A stretch of DNA of 64,000 nt from contig CAIIXF020000008.1 of assembly GCA_903813345.2 (NCBI GenBank), positions 1,001,341-1,065,340 on the forward strand. The letters run 5' to 3'. This DNA comes from Owenia fusiformis (lineage: Eukaryota > Annelida > Polychaeta > Sabellida > Oweniidae). The position numbers were made by a program, and so were the translations under genes. The notes beneath the pieces were generated by a model that made no database searches, was not told the DNA's origin, and saw nothing but the letters and a program-made list of their open reading frames with translations. Position 1 is the stretch's first letter. Each line of letters starts with the position of its first letter. Shown in pieces: positions 1 through 11,454 of the stretch.

Positions 1-99
1 GCATATGAACACGTTATTTGAACAACACTTGAAACTCATTAATTCCCTGCTGTATTTTGAAATAAAATTATAGCATTGTTCACTATTACATCTCATAAA

Positions 100-501
100 T
101 TTCGTTAAATAGACAACGTAAACTGAGTTGACAACGTACAATTCTGATTTTTTTAAATCATATCCAAAACGTGAATAGTTATTAAATCTTCATCCGTCCT
201 AAATTGTGTAGTGTACAGAAGCATATTCATATAATATAAAAATAATCGACACTCTAAGACGCTAGGGGAAAAAGTGGTTAATGAAAATGTGAATATAATC
301 AACATTTTTCAATCAGTCCATGTGGGTGGAATTCCCTAGAAAAAACTCGAGCATCTTCAAGAAATTAAACATGATTTACTTCATCATATTCCTTAGATAA
401 ATCTTTTAAAACATGCATCAAATCGTTAATATATGACAACGTACATCTAAAGTGTACACTCGTATACTTTGTCACTGTACGTTGTCGATGGTTAGGCGTG
501 A
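100..501 (-). mobile_element. End of a TIR element (CACGCC family, locus 1)
   Basis: This stretch resembles the right inverted arm of the element at 22438-24713 and the left arm at 36212-36570. Shared landmarks, in order, are the tract around 170-300 (AAATTGTGTAG, then CTCTAAGACG), a CAGTCCATGTGGG-like block and the outer end GATGGTTAGGCGTGA at 487-501. The subterminal motif here is a GACAACGTACA type rather than the GTCACCGTACAG of locus 2. The other half of the element would lie to the left of the window. No coding capacity is seen. Confidence 0.6.
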
Positions 502-633
502 CAGATGCAGTTCATAGATTTATTAACATACGATTATATACTATGTTTTGAGACTGTTAAATTTACATTTAGCGATACCTATATGCAAGTACATATACAT
601 GGGAAGTGTTGCTCACCTGTGCTGATATGAATG

Positions 634-960
634 CAGTGACGTAGGAACAATGTACGCCAAAACGCCATTGTGTAGTGTTGAAAAGCTAGAAAAAAACATA
701 TTAATTTCTCTATGTTCTTTAGTCATGTTTCTTTATTGTTAATAAAATCATGGACCGAAATTATATTGAAATGATGATAAGTCAGCATTTATCTATTATC
801 TTATCATATGAAAATCATCCGAACATATTAAGCACATTAGAAAGGTAACCATAAAAATTACGTTTTGCGAGCATAAAATAGGCGTTTTGATATTAAAGAT
901 TTGTCACAATTTTTAAATATTTTTGGCGTAGTGTTGAATTTACACCGTCCTACACCCCTG
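634..960 (+). mobile_element. hAT-like MITE with 5-bp target duplication
   Basis: The ends are CAGTGACGTAGGA at 634 and TCCTACACCCCTG at 948-960, which are imperfect inverted repeats of the CAGNGGCGTAGGA type. The flanks are a perfect 5-bp direct repeat, GAATG at 629-633 and 961-965. The same two ends, reversed, bound the larger element at 25620-28887, which also has a 5-bp duplication. CAGNG termini suit hAT elements. A 5-bp duplication is atypical for hAT (usually 8 bp) and recalls the hAT5 type. There is no transposase, so this copy is non-autonomous. Confidence 0.75.
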
Positions 961-1001
961 GAATGAATAGCAGTATTAAAACTTTAAGTTATTGAATGTT
1001 T

Positions 1002-1238
1002 TGAAGTGCAATACAGGATATATTCTGCTTGAGAAATTCCGTATTGGAACGAGACAAAGTCGAGTGCCAATACAGGATATAGAGAGCAGAATATATCCTG
1101 TATGGCACTTCAAATCATACTATATAACGTTTTTATCGTGTGATCCTCTGTATTGCTACTGAGATTGTCCCCTCCGTACCAATATTTTCTGTATTGTGAC
1201 GGAGATGATCAATGGGGACAATCTCAATAGCAATACAG
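1002..1238. repeat. Two adjacent long inverted repeats
   Basis: The first has arms at 1002-1029 and 1085-1112, about 28 bp each with one mismatch, and a further copy of the CAATACAGGATAT core in the loop. The second has arms at 1148-1172 and 1214-1238, built on CTGTATTGCTACTGAGATTG. Both are typical of foldback MITE debris. No gene is seen here. Confidence 0.6.
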
Positions 1239-1712
1239 ATTGGTACAGCACAAGAACTGACCAATCATAAGGCTTCATTTTACAGATCATACGATAAAGT
1301 ATTATCTTAAATGTTAAGGTGCAATCGCTTATATATAAAACTGTGTTTATTAGTGGACAAATCCTCATCTCGTTTAGACACAATATTATTCGTAGGAAAT
1401 CGTATATACGGTGATATAGTTGATATTTGGCATGAAGTCATATTACTATCAAATCCAGAAACGAAAGGAAAAGAGAAGAAAAATATTCATTTTTAGTGAA
1501 CATATCGATAAAACATATAATTCGAGATCTTTAGATTTAGATCTTTAGTAAAAATGCCAAAAATCAGTGTCACCGCCATCCCGTTGAGCTGTCATCTTTT
1601 AATATCTTTATCAGCATGAAAAACTGATCTAGTTAAAATAGATATGTTGCTTTTTCTAAAAAATGCCTCAAAAACTTGAATTATCTAAATTGGAACCTGT
1701 CTATAAGGCATT

Positions 1713-1977
1713 GGATAATTGATAATTATTGGGATATGTCGATCCGGGATCGAATGGAAAGACAAAGCATTGGGTAAACCATCAAATTTATTGTTTAACA
1801 ACTGTCATGGTCAATGCCAGGAGGTCAATGCATATCTATTAGCCGAAACGGATAATTGATAATTATTGGGATTGTCTTTGTAGTTTAGAAATGCCGTATC
1901 AATATTTCGATCCGGGATCGAATGGGAATTGGGTGAACTATCAAATGTATTGCTTAACAACTGGCATGGTCAATGCT
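1713..1977. repeat. Two-copy direct repeat, about 130 bp
   Basis: GGATAATTGATAATTATTGG occurs at 1713 and 1850. Each copy is followed by the same series of blocks: TCGATCCGGGATCGAATGG, a TTGGGTRAAC block and ACTGKCATGGTCAATGC. The copies differ by small indels. Confidence 0.65.
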
Positions 1978-1999
1978 TAAGGTGAAATAAGTGACGCAG

Positions 2000-3780
2000 T
2001 TATGTTTTAACCAAAAGTTCTAAAGATCTTCCGTCATTTAACCTCCCAATCCATAGTTACTTTATGTATAATATCTTCATAAAGCTCATATGTATAATAT
2101 TTTCACATACATGTAGCTCATACACTTTTTGTTGGTCAACTTCTATTTGTATTCTTGATTTTCCATCAAGGTTCTGATATCCAAGTCGCTTTTTCTACAA
2201 AGTCTAAAGAAACAATTTCTAAAACTTACATCTTTTTAACGTTTTTATGAAATCCAGACTCATAATTATAGTGTTTTTTTTAATTTAAAATTTATTTTCA
2301 TATCATTTTAAAATTTTACAATTACAATACAATGTTTCTTTTATCAAGTTCTATTTTAAAATTATGTAAGATATTATTATTTTGGTACAATTCCAACTTT
2401 TGCTTGTGGATCGTCCACTTAGCAACAATTATTACTTGATTAAGATACTCTTTTCTTTACCTAAAATACCTTTAAAGATGGTTTGTTCATTTAAACATAC
2501 ACTCTTAAAAATGAATTACTTGAGTATTTCCCAAGTATTTCCCAAGTATAAAAATTACTTAAAGTTAAATACTTAGTTTTACTTCATTTTACTTAGGTTT
2601 AACTTATATTGTCATTTTGAGTTTTATAATTGCTTAATTATTTTTAAATGAGTATTATAATTACTACAGTAAGTATTTCAATTTCTCTCCTTGCATTAGT
2701 AAATTCACCATAAATGAATTACTTAAAAATTACTTAAAAATTATTCAGTAGTTCAAGATTATTTAAGTAATTTTTGACTTAAAATGAGTAGTACAATTTC
2801 TCAATATAAGGAAATCCAAGTAATAATTTTTAAGAGTGTACTTCACAATTGTTCCTTATAAAGTCCCATATTGGGAGGACAAAATTGCATGTTATAAGTC
2901 TGTGTGTAGAATCATCTTTATTTTAGTGTTGAGTTTTCTTTGCAAGCATTTAGAGCTTCAAAGTAACTTTTAATTTTTGTTCTTCCAATGATTTTTCGTC
3001 TCTTTTGTTCTTCCAATGAGAGAGGTTTATTAAAAATTAATTTGGACTATTTTGTCCTATGACTTGCGGCAAACCTACTAATTCCGTACAGTATCCCAAT
3101 AAGAATGCAAAGTGAAGAGGCGGGTTGCCAAACATTTGGAGGGAGTGAAAGTCATCCTTACTGCAAGGGTATTTTATATATATAAGCATTTAAGTATAAA
3201 TGAAGTCCGTTGAAGAAGGATGGTGTAAGTCAACGAACGCTGACTGATAAAATTAAAGTTCCACTTAACTTCCTCATTTATTATTGAAAGTTCTATGCGT
3301 TACACTTAATTTCTCAGTCCCTTATTTTGATGTAATTTTTGTATAAAAATGATTAAAGGACGCATGATAAGCTCTCCGATGGTGGTGTGCAACTATTCTA
3401 AATCATAATGGAAAACTGTACGTCCTATTCTGTGAAAATATTTTGGCGTCTTATTTAAAGTTCTGTGCCTTATATTCGATTCATTCCCTTAGCGTCTTTT
3501 AAACCCCTTTTAATGAGTGATGATGAAATTGTAGTCAGCATGCATCTCTTCTACGTGGCGGTAGAATAAAGTGAGTAGTGTTACAAAAAGTGTGGGTATT
3601 CCATAAGTGTTCAACTTAGAGGCAGAACACGTATTATGTTTAGTTCGCTCAGTCAGATCAGTCAGTAGTCAATCATTAAGATATTATGTGACTGATAATA
3701 ATTCGGTTGTCGGTCTTTTCCATTCGTTTGTACCATTTAAGTCAACTCATCAACCATCATAAATACTCTCATCCAAAAAA
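2000..3780. other. Gene-free AT-rich stretch
   Basis: There are no convincing exons. 2500-2840 is rich in ACTTAAAAATTACTT-type words in both orientations and looks like diffuse low-complexity or MITE debris. The rest is unique-looking AT-rich DNA. Confidence 0.4.
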
Positions 3781-4818
3781 TTAATTACTGGAATTTTTAA
3801 TTGTGCAATACACGACTGTTGGAATGTTGCATTTATAATGACTGTAACTTTTGAATGAATAAATTGAATTGAATTGAACTTCTCCTTTATATACAGTTTT
3901 CCATTTACAACAGTCTAGGCCACGACCGACATTTGTTAATACCGATTCATTCCATAAATGTACATTTATTCTTTTAGAATTGATATAATTCATATCTTTA
4001 AATTTCGGGACCCCGGATTGGTGTACAGCAATGTTTGTGCTAGTAATATCAAATGTTGCAATGTCAGCTTTGTTGCTGAACACTAATAACCAATTGTCAC
4101 ATATAGGAAGGCTGATGACATAATCAGGAACATCATCCCAAGGAAAACTTGTTTTACTTGTGATGAAATAATCCTGTGCAGTCAGATTAGAGTTTGGCAC
4201 CTTGGACTTCCTCAACGATATTCTCATCTGACCCGTCTTTAACTTTGCCATGATCCTTGCTCCAGATAAATTTATATAACTTCTAATGTGATGACCTCTT
4301 GTGAATCTTTCAATAGCTTTAAGAGATGTAAAGAGTTTCCCACGATGGAATAGGATATCCTCATGAGTAGACATATAAAGGTCTGTATTGAATCTTCTTT
4401 GGGTCTCAATGAACATTTGTTTCAGAACGGGTCTTCCTGCGGCAGTCATATTGGGTTTCAATCCGATAATGTTCCAATCAGAGAAATTGCTGTCTGAATC
4501 ATTTGACCAACATTTTCCATATTTTACTAGGGGAAAGCTATCACTTGCGAAAATGACTCGGTTGATCAAGTGATTTGGAAAGTTCCCATAGTTACACAAT
4601 GTATTGTTCTGAATTTGAATACGAGATTGTTCCCTCTCTGAAAAAGTTGTGAACAGTGTTAAAAACCTTTGCTCTTTCGAAAATGACATATTCGAATAAA
4701 TGCCCCTTATCATTCCCTGATCACTTGCTATTATATACCTGATATTGTTCTGACCACGATATGAATCCGAATATATAATAGAGGACCAGCTATTTAGAGT
4801 TTGACTAATAGATGGCAT
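3781..4818 (-). CDS. Open reading frame of 345 residues, likely part of a secreted glycoprotein
   Basis: This is a long uninterrupted frame in AT-rich DNA, where chance frames are short, so it is probably coding. I do not recognise a family. The protein has no signal peptide of its own. It has many N-X-S/T sequons (for example NMS, NNT, NDS, NFS, NMT, NLS, NLT and NES) and scattered cysteines including a CC pair near the C-terminus, as expected of a protein made in the secretory pathway. It lies just downstream, on the same strand, of the four-exon secreted gene at 4930-9682. An acceptor-like ATTAG sits inside its first codons (4809 on the minus strand), so it may be a 3' exon of that gene, perhaps alternatively spliced. 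The alternative is a separate gene with an unseen 5' exon. The M at 4818 follows an in-frame TAA, so it is the only start available without splicing. Confidence 0.5.
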   Translation of the reverse strand: MPSISQTLNSWSSIIYSDSYRGQNNIRYIIASDQGMIRGIYSNMSFSKEQRFLTLFTTFSEREQSRIQIQNNTLCNYGNFPNHLINRVIFASDSFPLVKYGKCWSNDSDSNFSDWNIIGLKPNMTAAGRPVLKQMFIETQRRFNTDLYMSTHEDILFHRGKLFTSLKAIERFTRGHHIRSYINLSGARIMAKLKTGQMRISLRKSKVPNSNLTAQDYFITSKTSFPWDDVPDYVISLPICDNWLLVFSNKADIATFDITSTNIAVHQSGVPKFKDMNYINSKRINVHLWNESVLTNVGRGLDCCKWKTVYKGEVQFNSIYSFKSYSHYKCNIPTVVYCTIKNSSN

Positions 4819-4929
4819 TATTAGTTATAGCAAGCTAAAAACTATTATGAGAAACTGACAAATATTAATGGAATCTCTAATAAATGTGTCAGATAAACAT
4901 AAATTATCAATTCAAGTGTGATGTCTTGT

Positions 4930-7900
4930 TCAAATCAAGACCTTTTTTGACCACATCTTTGAATGACCGTCCGCTGTTGAGTAGTCAGAATGGCCGAAGA
5001 AACCCCACAATGTGCAACTATTTGGTGCCTCGTTACCACCGGCCTCCTGAAGCAAGGTCATGTTGACAGAAAAGTACTGACAGCAAATGTCCAGGGAACA
5101 GTCCCGAGCACAAGCTTGTTTGGATCCCACAGATGTCTGGTAGCCTTGTTTGTAAGTTATGGATGAGCCCAAGTTAACAGTGGTGCCTTGCGGTCCGGCA
5201 TATCCATATAAATCTGATTGCACAATCCCTGTATTTATGGATGCTAAAAATGAATAGATAGGGGTTGTACACTGGGAAGGTTGGGGAAAATATATTGTAT
5301 ATCCCAAAGGATACATGCACTAGCAATGCATTACAATGCACTAGCCCGCGGACAGTTAAAAAACGCAGCCTTAATCATGCAGTTTTCAATCTTATATATC
5401 CACAGCATTTTTACATTAGTTATGATCTCAAGCGCGAATACATACCAAGATCACTACAAAGGTGGTAGTCCAAGATGATCTCCTGAACGTACATTGCATT
5501 CCAGTAGGAAACCATTTCAATTCTCGATACACGTTTAGGGCACGAAATGTTGCCACTTTCTGTTCTATATTCATAATTCCTGGGCGCACTACAAATACCA
5601 ATTGGCACCATTAACATATTTATAAAGAACAGCACAAGCGATTGATTCAGATCAATTATCATATGAATAATCCTAATTATAAAAGAAAAAGATATGAATA
5701 AACACCACTGGATATTTATTGAGAATTTCTCTTGGATATGTTTTCACCGTTTTAATCTTTATTCAACATATTTCTGAATAAAGGATATGAAAATTAATAC
5801 TTACAGTCTAAAGTATATATTTTGGACTGATCCGGCAGGTGCATTCCAATCCCAAAAATAGAATTGACTGCTAGAAATGGCAGTGGTAGCAGCCTTGTTG
5901 TAAACGTAAACATGGTAAACACACATATCTGAAGGCAGGCTGGTTATGAATTGCGATGAAGAACTTATGTACTTGTTGACAAATGTTGGCTCGGAAATAC
6001 TCATTGTCCATTTTAAACCTAGATAACAAGAAGCATTAAAACTAGTTTTGATAACTTAGAATAAGGATAGTCCTTGCACAAAATGGAACCTACATAAATA
6101 GTTCTTGCACAAAATGGTACCTACAAAAGAGTAGTCCTTGCACAAAATGGTACCGACATAAGAATCTTAGCAACGTAAGAATAGTTCTTGCACAAAAATA
6201 GTACTTTCATAATAGTCCTTGCACAAAATGGTACCGACATAGGCACTGTTCCACAGCTAGTTAGTTTGACGGAACGTCAATGTAACAAAATGGATGAACT
6301 TCCTGGTTACGAGTCTTTTGTTTTCTCGATTAAGACCTACTTATAAGTCACGTTGCAGATTATAATTTGGCACAAAGCTAGAAAACATTCCTTTGGAATT
6401 TGTTTCGTAAATGAAGTTGCAATTCCTAATTTAGCCCCTCGCTTTTGTTACATTGACGAAGTCCGTTATATTACCAATGTATGTTACTTTGACGACTTAC
6501 GCCAATGTAACAAAAGCGATGGTCTAAATGCATGAATAACAGCTTTATTAAAAATTCAAATTCCAAACCGAGAGCATTTTTAAAAGCTAGACTATATTGT
6601 CTAACTTTGTGCCTAATGATAATCCGCAACATGACTTACCAGTCAAGTCGAGTAACTGCGTCAACATTCGAAAATAAAAAATCTCAAAAATCGTACATCT
6701 TTCATTTCCAAAATAATTTGAGAGGTGGTTATTAAGATGATAATATACATTTTAACGTATTAATCTTGAGTAAATCTCGTAAATTCATTCTCAAAAAAAA
6801 ACGTTCGCGAAATTAGTATTCGAAATGTTTCAGTTCGGGATGATAAAAGTACGTTAAGATATACCGCTCCTTAACAAATTCCTTTGGGAACAAGATATAG
6901 AATTAAAAGCATATTCTTCTTATTTACTCCCTGACACATGCCAACGAATGTTACATAAGTAAATATCTCCGTTTTAAATAATTTTGTAAACGTTGTTTTC
7001 TACAGGTGCAGTTTTTTATAATTTTATAATTGAAAAACAAAATTGAACATTTTGAATTTCTAAATTGATAAGTTTCTTGGAATTCAGCATAACTGTTAAC
7101 GATTTAAGTCATTAATAATATTTCCCATGCTAAATAGACAGTAACTGGGTCAATGTTTTATGTTCAACCTTATTTTCATGACCTCTAAACTTGAGTCGAC
7201 AATTATTTCAATTCCAAATGTCAACGAGTCAACTCGCGTTTTTTCACAATATTTAGCCTTTTATCATGATAGATCGCCAAAATCTGCATGTACCTCTCAA
7301 TGAGGCAATATGTTTTTAAATTTAGAGATGTAAGCTATAAATTCAAATAAGAATTCAAACTACCCGCTATTATTTTGATTGGACAAGACGAAATTTCCAC
7401 TCCCGGGGAACACTTTGGTAACAATTTGAAGGAGGATTCTTGAAAAATCATTCGAATTTTCACAAAAGGATTCATGCAATTCCATTGCATCTGTTTAAGC
7501 CTCAACTAAAATCATACTCAAATCCGATAACATTAAAACGAAACATTAAACTCACCAGGTTATATGATAAACCGTTTCGAGCATCGATGATTTGAGTTAA
7601 ACTGTGGATATTTATATGAATGTAAGTCGGCATGGATTCGACAGTTAATGTACACATATGATGTATGCATCAACGTGTGACTTAAATATCAATTCATGAA
7701 TATCATATTTGGCTTTCAAAAATTAAGTTGGAAGTTACAGTGGTAGGAGATTACCGAAAACGTCAATGGCATCCAAATATCCGAACGACGTCAAGTATTA
7801 ACACGTACACGTTTCGTGCATCTCGAACAAGGCAAGGTTCCGTGATCCAGCAATGTGAAATCGGAAAGAAAAATTCACAAATATCAACAATTTTCATTGA

Positions 7901-9682
7901 GTAGGAGTTTACATCCGAAATCAAAGCTTTCAAAATATTTGTTTTAACCAAGAATTGTAAGAACTTGAAACATGTTGTTAGTTTTTCAAACCGCATATCC
8001 TCATTTACGTTCTTTGACAAGGATGAATCAATTTGAAAACATGGATTTTCTTGATTATTCTTCAAAACTACTCTTGAAATATAAGCATGTAGAATATGAC
8101 ACTGTAAATTGACACTCCTTTGTTTGCCCCATATCATGAAAAAATAAATGCAGTACAATCTGTCCATATTCGAAAACAGAAAGTTCAATCTATATGTAAA
8201 CAAGAAAAAATACATTTATGGTTGGGTCATAATGGAAAATGTCAAATAACATACATCTTTTGAAGTAGGGGTATACAGGGACACAGTGGAACTTCACAGA
8301 TTTAGGCCATATCCCCAAGATTGCTTCACCAATATGTAACAGAACATCAAAATTATCATTTACACGTTTGCTGATAGGTATATTGAATTCAATTGTGGCA
8401 CCATTCTTAGTAAATATTGATGAACATACGAATATCGAATATTGACTTAGTTACCTGACTTGACTGTTACATGTAAGTTTAAATCGAGAAAACAGAAGAC
8501 TCTTATCCAGGAAGTTCATCCATTTTTTTACATTGACGTTCCGTCAAAGTCACTAGTTGTGGAACAGTGATACCAATAGTATTTGTACAAAGTGATAAAT
8601 ACATAAGAATAGTCCTTGCATAAAATGTTACTTACATAACAATAGCCCTTGCATAAAATGTTACCATCATAAGAACAATCCTTGCACAAAATGGTACAGA
8701 TATAAGAATAGTTATTGCATAGAATGTTACCTACATAAGAATAGTTGTAGCACAAAATGGTATTAACAAAAGAATAGTCCTTGCACAAAATGTTACCTAA
8801 TTAAGAATAGTTCTTACATAAAATGGTACTAACATAAGAATAGTCCTTGCACAAAATGTTTCCTACTTAAGAATAGTTCTTGCATAAAATGATATAAATA
8901 AGAATAGTCCTTGCACAAAATGTTACCTACTTAAGAATAGTTCTTGCATAAAATAGTACTAACATAAGAAAAGTCATTGCACAAAATGTTACCTTCTTAA
9001 GAATTGTTCTTGCATAAAATGGTACTAACATAAGAATAGTCCTTGCACTAAATGTTACCTACTTAAGAATAGTTCTTGCATAAAATGATATAAATAAGAA
9101 TAGTCCTTGCACAAAATGTTACCTACTTAAGAATAGTTCTTGCATAAAATGGTACTAACATAAGAATAGTCCTTGCACAAAATGTTACCTACTTAAGAAT
9201 AGTTCTTACATAAAATGGTACTAACATAAGAATAGTCCTTGGACAAAAATTTTCCTACTTAAGAATAGTTCCTGCATAAAATGATATAAATAAGAATAGT
9301 CCTTGCACAAAATGTTACCTACTTAAGAATAGTTCTTGCATAAAATGGTACTAACATAAGAATAGTCTTTGCACAAAATGTTACCTACTTAAGAATAGTT
9401 CTTGCATAAAATAGTACTAACATAAGAAAAGTCATTGCACAAAATGTTACCTTCTTAAGAATAGTTCTTGCATAAAATGGTACTAACATAAGAATAGTCC
9501 TTGCACTAAATGTTACCTACTTAAGAATAGTTCTTGCATAAAATGATATAAATAAGAATAGTCCTTGCACAAAATGTTACCTTCCTAAGAATAGCCCTTG
9601 CACAAAATAGAATATGTACATCATACTTACCTGCAATGCATGGGTACATGAGAATCATCATAAGTCCATTTAAAGCCACCAT
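4930..9682 (-). CDS. Four-exon secreted protein with C-terminal PAN/apple-like cysteine module
   Basis: Exons are 9631-9682, 5805-6018, 5446-5588 and 4930-5243. Every junction has GT..AG signals (donors GTAAGT, GTAAGT, GTATGT) and the codon phases match across all three introns. Exon 1 encodes only a hydrophobic signal peptide (MVALNGLMMILMYPCIA) behind a good start context (ACCATGG). The mature protein is about 220 residues. The last exon has a cysteine pattern (ACARDC, DICC, SCTLWG) with aromatic residues between, like PAN/apple modules, which bind proteins or glycans outside the cell. This assignment is by pattern only. Intron 1 is 3.6 kb and is filled by a 33-bp minisatellite and a TIR transposon. 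The stop at 4930-4932 may be bypassed by splicing to the frame at 3781-4818. The mature function is unknown. Confidence 0.65.
6056..6240. repeat. 33-bp minisatellite, left fragment
   Basis: About five degenerate units share the core AGTCCTTGCACAAAATGGTA and end at 6240. They have the same orientation and core as the main array at 8590-9607, so one array appears to be split by the element at 6244-8569. Confidence 0.75.
6244..8569. mobile_element. 2.3 kb DNA transposon with about 88-bp TIRs inside the intron
   Basis: The left arm, 6244-6331, starts CACTGTTCCACA and includes TTTGACGGAACGTCAATGTA. It is repeated as its reverse complement at 8482-8569. A subterminal inverted repeat at about 6441-6518 (CGCTTTTGTTACATTGACG and its complement) reuses the ACATTGACG word. 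CACTG ends resemble EnSpm/CACTA elements, but no target duplication is clear: the flanks are AGG and ATA. The only longer frame inside (7763-8215, minus, 150 codons) has no recognisable domain. The copy is probably non-autonomous. Confidence 0.7.
8590..9607. repeat. 33-bp minisatellite with higher-order structure
   Basis: About 30 units alternate between two 33-bp versions. One has CCTTGCACAAAATGTTACC and the other TTCTTGCATAAAATGGTAC, giving a 66-bp dimer. Shortened units with ATGATATAAAT recur. A distinctive variant (AAAAGTCATTGCAC) recurs about 459 bp apart, near 8968 and 9427, which shows block duplication. The array sits in intron 1 of the secreted gene, just before its exon 1. Confidence 0.9.
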
Positions 9683-9984
9683 GGTCGTTTCACGAGGTAA
9701 TGTTGGTATATGTCGTGATTTAGAAAAACAATGACGCAGTTTTCAACTTCATTTGTGTGGTACACATTTTTATGTTATTACAGTATGTTGCTTAGAGAAA
9801 CAATGACGTAACCTTAGTAAGTTTGATATATCACTCTGGTATAATCATTCTTTGGAAAAGAAAGGTATACACTCCCCTCCACAAATTTGGCAACTGAAAT
9901 CTTCATTTGATAACGTGTTAAAGCCTGTTAAGTTTTGAATCTGTAACGACCCTTGATAGCAAGTTGCTACAGCCCAGTTGTAGT

Positions 9985-10066
9985 GACTTAAACATTATTA
10001 CTCAGTCGGTAGAGCATCAGTCGGATCCAAGGGTCCTAGGTTCGATTTCGACACGGGGCACTGAAT
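9985..10066 (+). repeat. tRNA-derived SINE-like sequence
   Basis: An A-box-like ACTCAGTCGGTAGAGCA at about 9999 is followed, at tRNA spacing, by a B-box-like GGTTCGATTTC at about 10042 and then GGGGCAC. The acceptor stem does not pair well, so a functional tRNA is unlikely. A tRNA-related SINE head or a pseudo-tRNA fits better. Confidence 0.6.
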
Positions 10067-10909
10067 TTAGCAAATTTTCTGTCAATTTCTTTATCTGGCT
10101 TGTTACACTATACTCGTTAGTTAGTCATCCCCTTGGACGCCCTCGGGTCATTAGAAATCTTTATTTTGTTTCTTTATTATATATACTGATTATACTTGTA
10201 CGGAAGTCTCTGACAAATGTGATATTTTATTTTAAATCGCGAATGATAAAACGGCTTAATACGCGATTCAGAAGTGGGCTTCATGTTACAAAACTTAAGG
10301 TTGGAGTGTACAATCGCAAGCTAATTGACTTATATTGAATATCGATAAAAAATATCACGTTTCTCCAACACATCTGAACGTTTTTTGTGTACACTGCTAT
10401 TTATTCATGAAGAATGGTTTGTTTTCAATTGTATCGTCATATTTTAGTTGAACCCTACTAACAAGTAAGCAAAAGACTTGCATAACTTGTAAATTGATCG
10501 AAGCACATGTTCGAAGCACATGTACTATTTAATTCAGATCAATCGATCGTTGGTTCGATTCCCAACGGGGTGGTCTGGCTTTTATTACTTAAGTCATTGC
10601 GACGGGATGTTTCTTTCTGTCTTTTCATAACATATCGAATCTTTTCGACGTAGATGTGAAAGGTATAAGAATGAAAAATTAGCATTGATGGAATGCAATC
10701 AATACAATAATGCAATAAATGTGTAGGCCAAATAAATCTTCGAGTATAACATAGACATTAGATTGAACCATCTCATATCAATATTTTTAATTCCCATGTA
10801 AAGTTTGAAAATATGTTTCTGTCATTCTTTTATTTCTATTTTCGGTGAATAGTACAATAACTGCTGTTTCAGTCCTCAATATAGTGAAATATTGGTCCAA
10901 TATTAAAGA

Positions 10910-11077
10910 AATATAGACCAAAGAGCAGGGGTATTATTGTCGAATACACCCCGCAGGACTAGGCACAAACTATTCCTGTACCCCGAACGACCGAAGGGAG
11001 TGAGGGCTTCGAAAGCTTTTGTGCCTAGCCCTAAGGGGTGTATTCGACGATATCACCCCTGCTCCGAGGTCTATATT
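10910..11077. mobile_element. Foldback MITE, about 168 bp
   Basis: The outer ends AATATAGACC and GGTCTATATT enclose matching inner blocks: AGCAGGGGTATTATTGTCGA with its complement, and the AGGCACAAA/TTGTGCCT pair. The whole stretch can fold into a long imperfect hairpin. A partial relative (CAGGGGTATTCTTCGTGATA) lies at about 11179. Confidence 0.7.
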
Positions 11078-11454
11078 ACGATTCGAACATGAAAACTCAT
11101 CAAAATGTTTCGAATATTCATTATGGTCCGCCATTACTACAACCCGTCGTTATGACGTCACACATTACACGTATTACCAGGGGTATTCTTCGTGATATAC
11201 CCCGGGTGAAATGTTGACTTTGTTTACAGTTTATAGAAGGCGTACTGTTATACCGCCTAGGTTTAAACATTAACATTGTTGGCAGCAGGTTAAAAGTAGG
11301 TACATAATATCATACGAGATATGAAATTTAATGACGTTACACCATATCTAAAGTATCAGGAATATATTAGTGGACATTTAATGGTGATAAGTACATACAT
11401 GGATACAGGGCTAGGCAAGGGCTATCATTTCCATACTTTTGGTTTAAAAGACCA

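Noticed and set aside
7763-8215. 150-codon frame inside the TIR element (minus)
   Set aside because: No recognisable transposase motif. Kept only as a remark under the element.
6241-8572. Target duplication for the intronic TIR element
   Set aside because: The flanks (AGG and ATA) do not match, so no duplication is claimed.
8528-8788. Repetitive Cys/Tyr-rich frame (minus)
   Set aside because: It is a translation of the 33-bp minisatellite.
6056-9607. CRISPR-like regular repeats
   Set aside because: Units are contiguous without unique spacers, and the context is a eukaryotic intron. They are minisatellites. The same holds for the 98- and 118-bp arrays.
9964-10338. 124-codon frame (plus)
   Set aside because: It starts within a tRNA-derived sequence and has no domain or splice support.
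10531-10575. B-box-like GGTTCGATTCCCAAC
   Set aside because: No A box at the right distance upstream. Not enough for a tRNA or SINE call.
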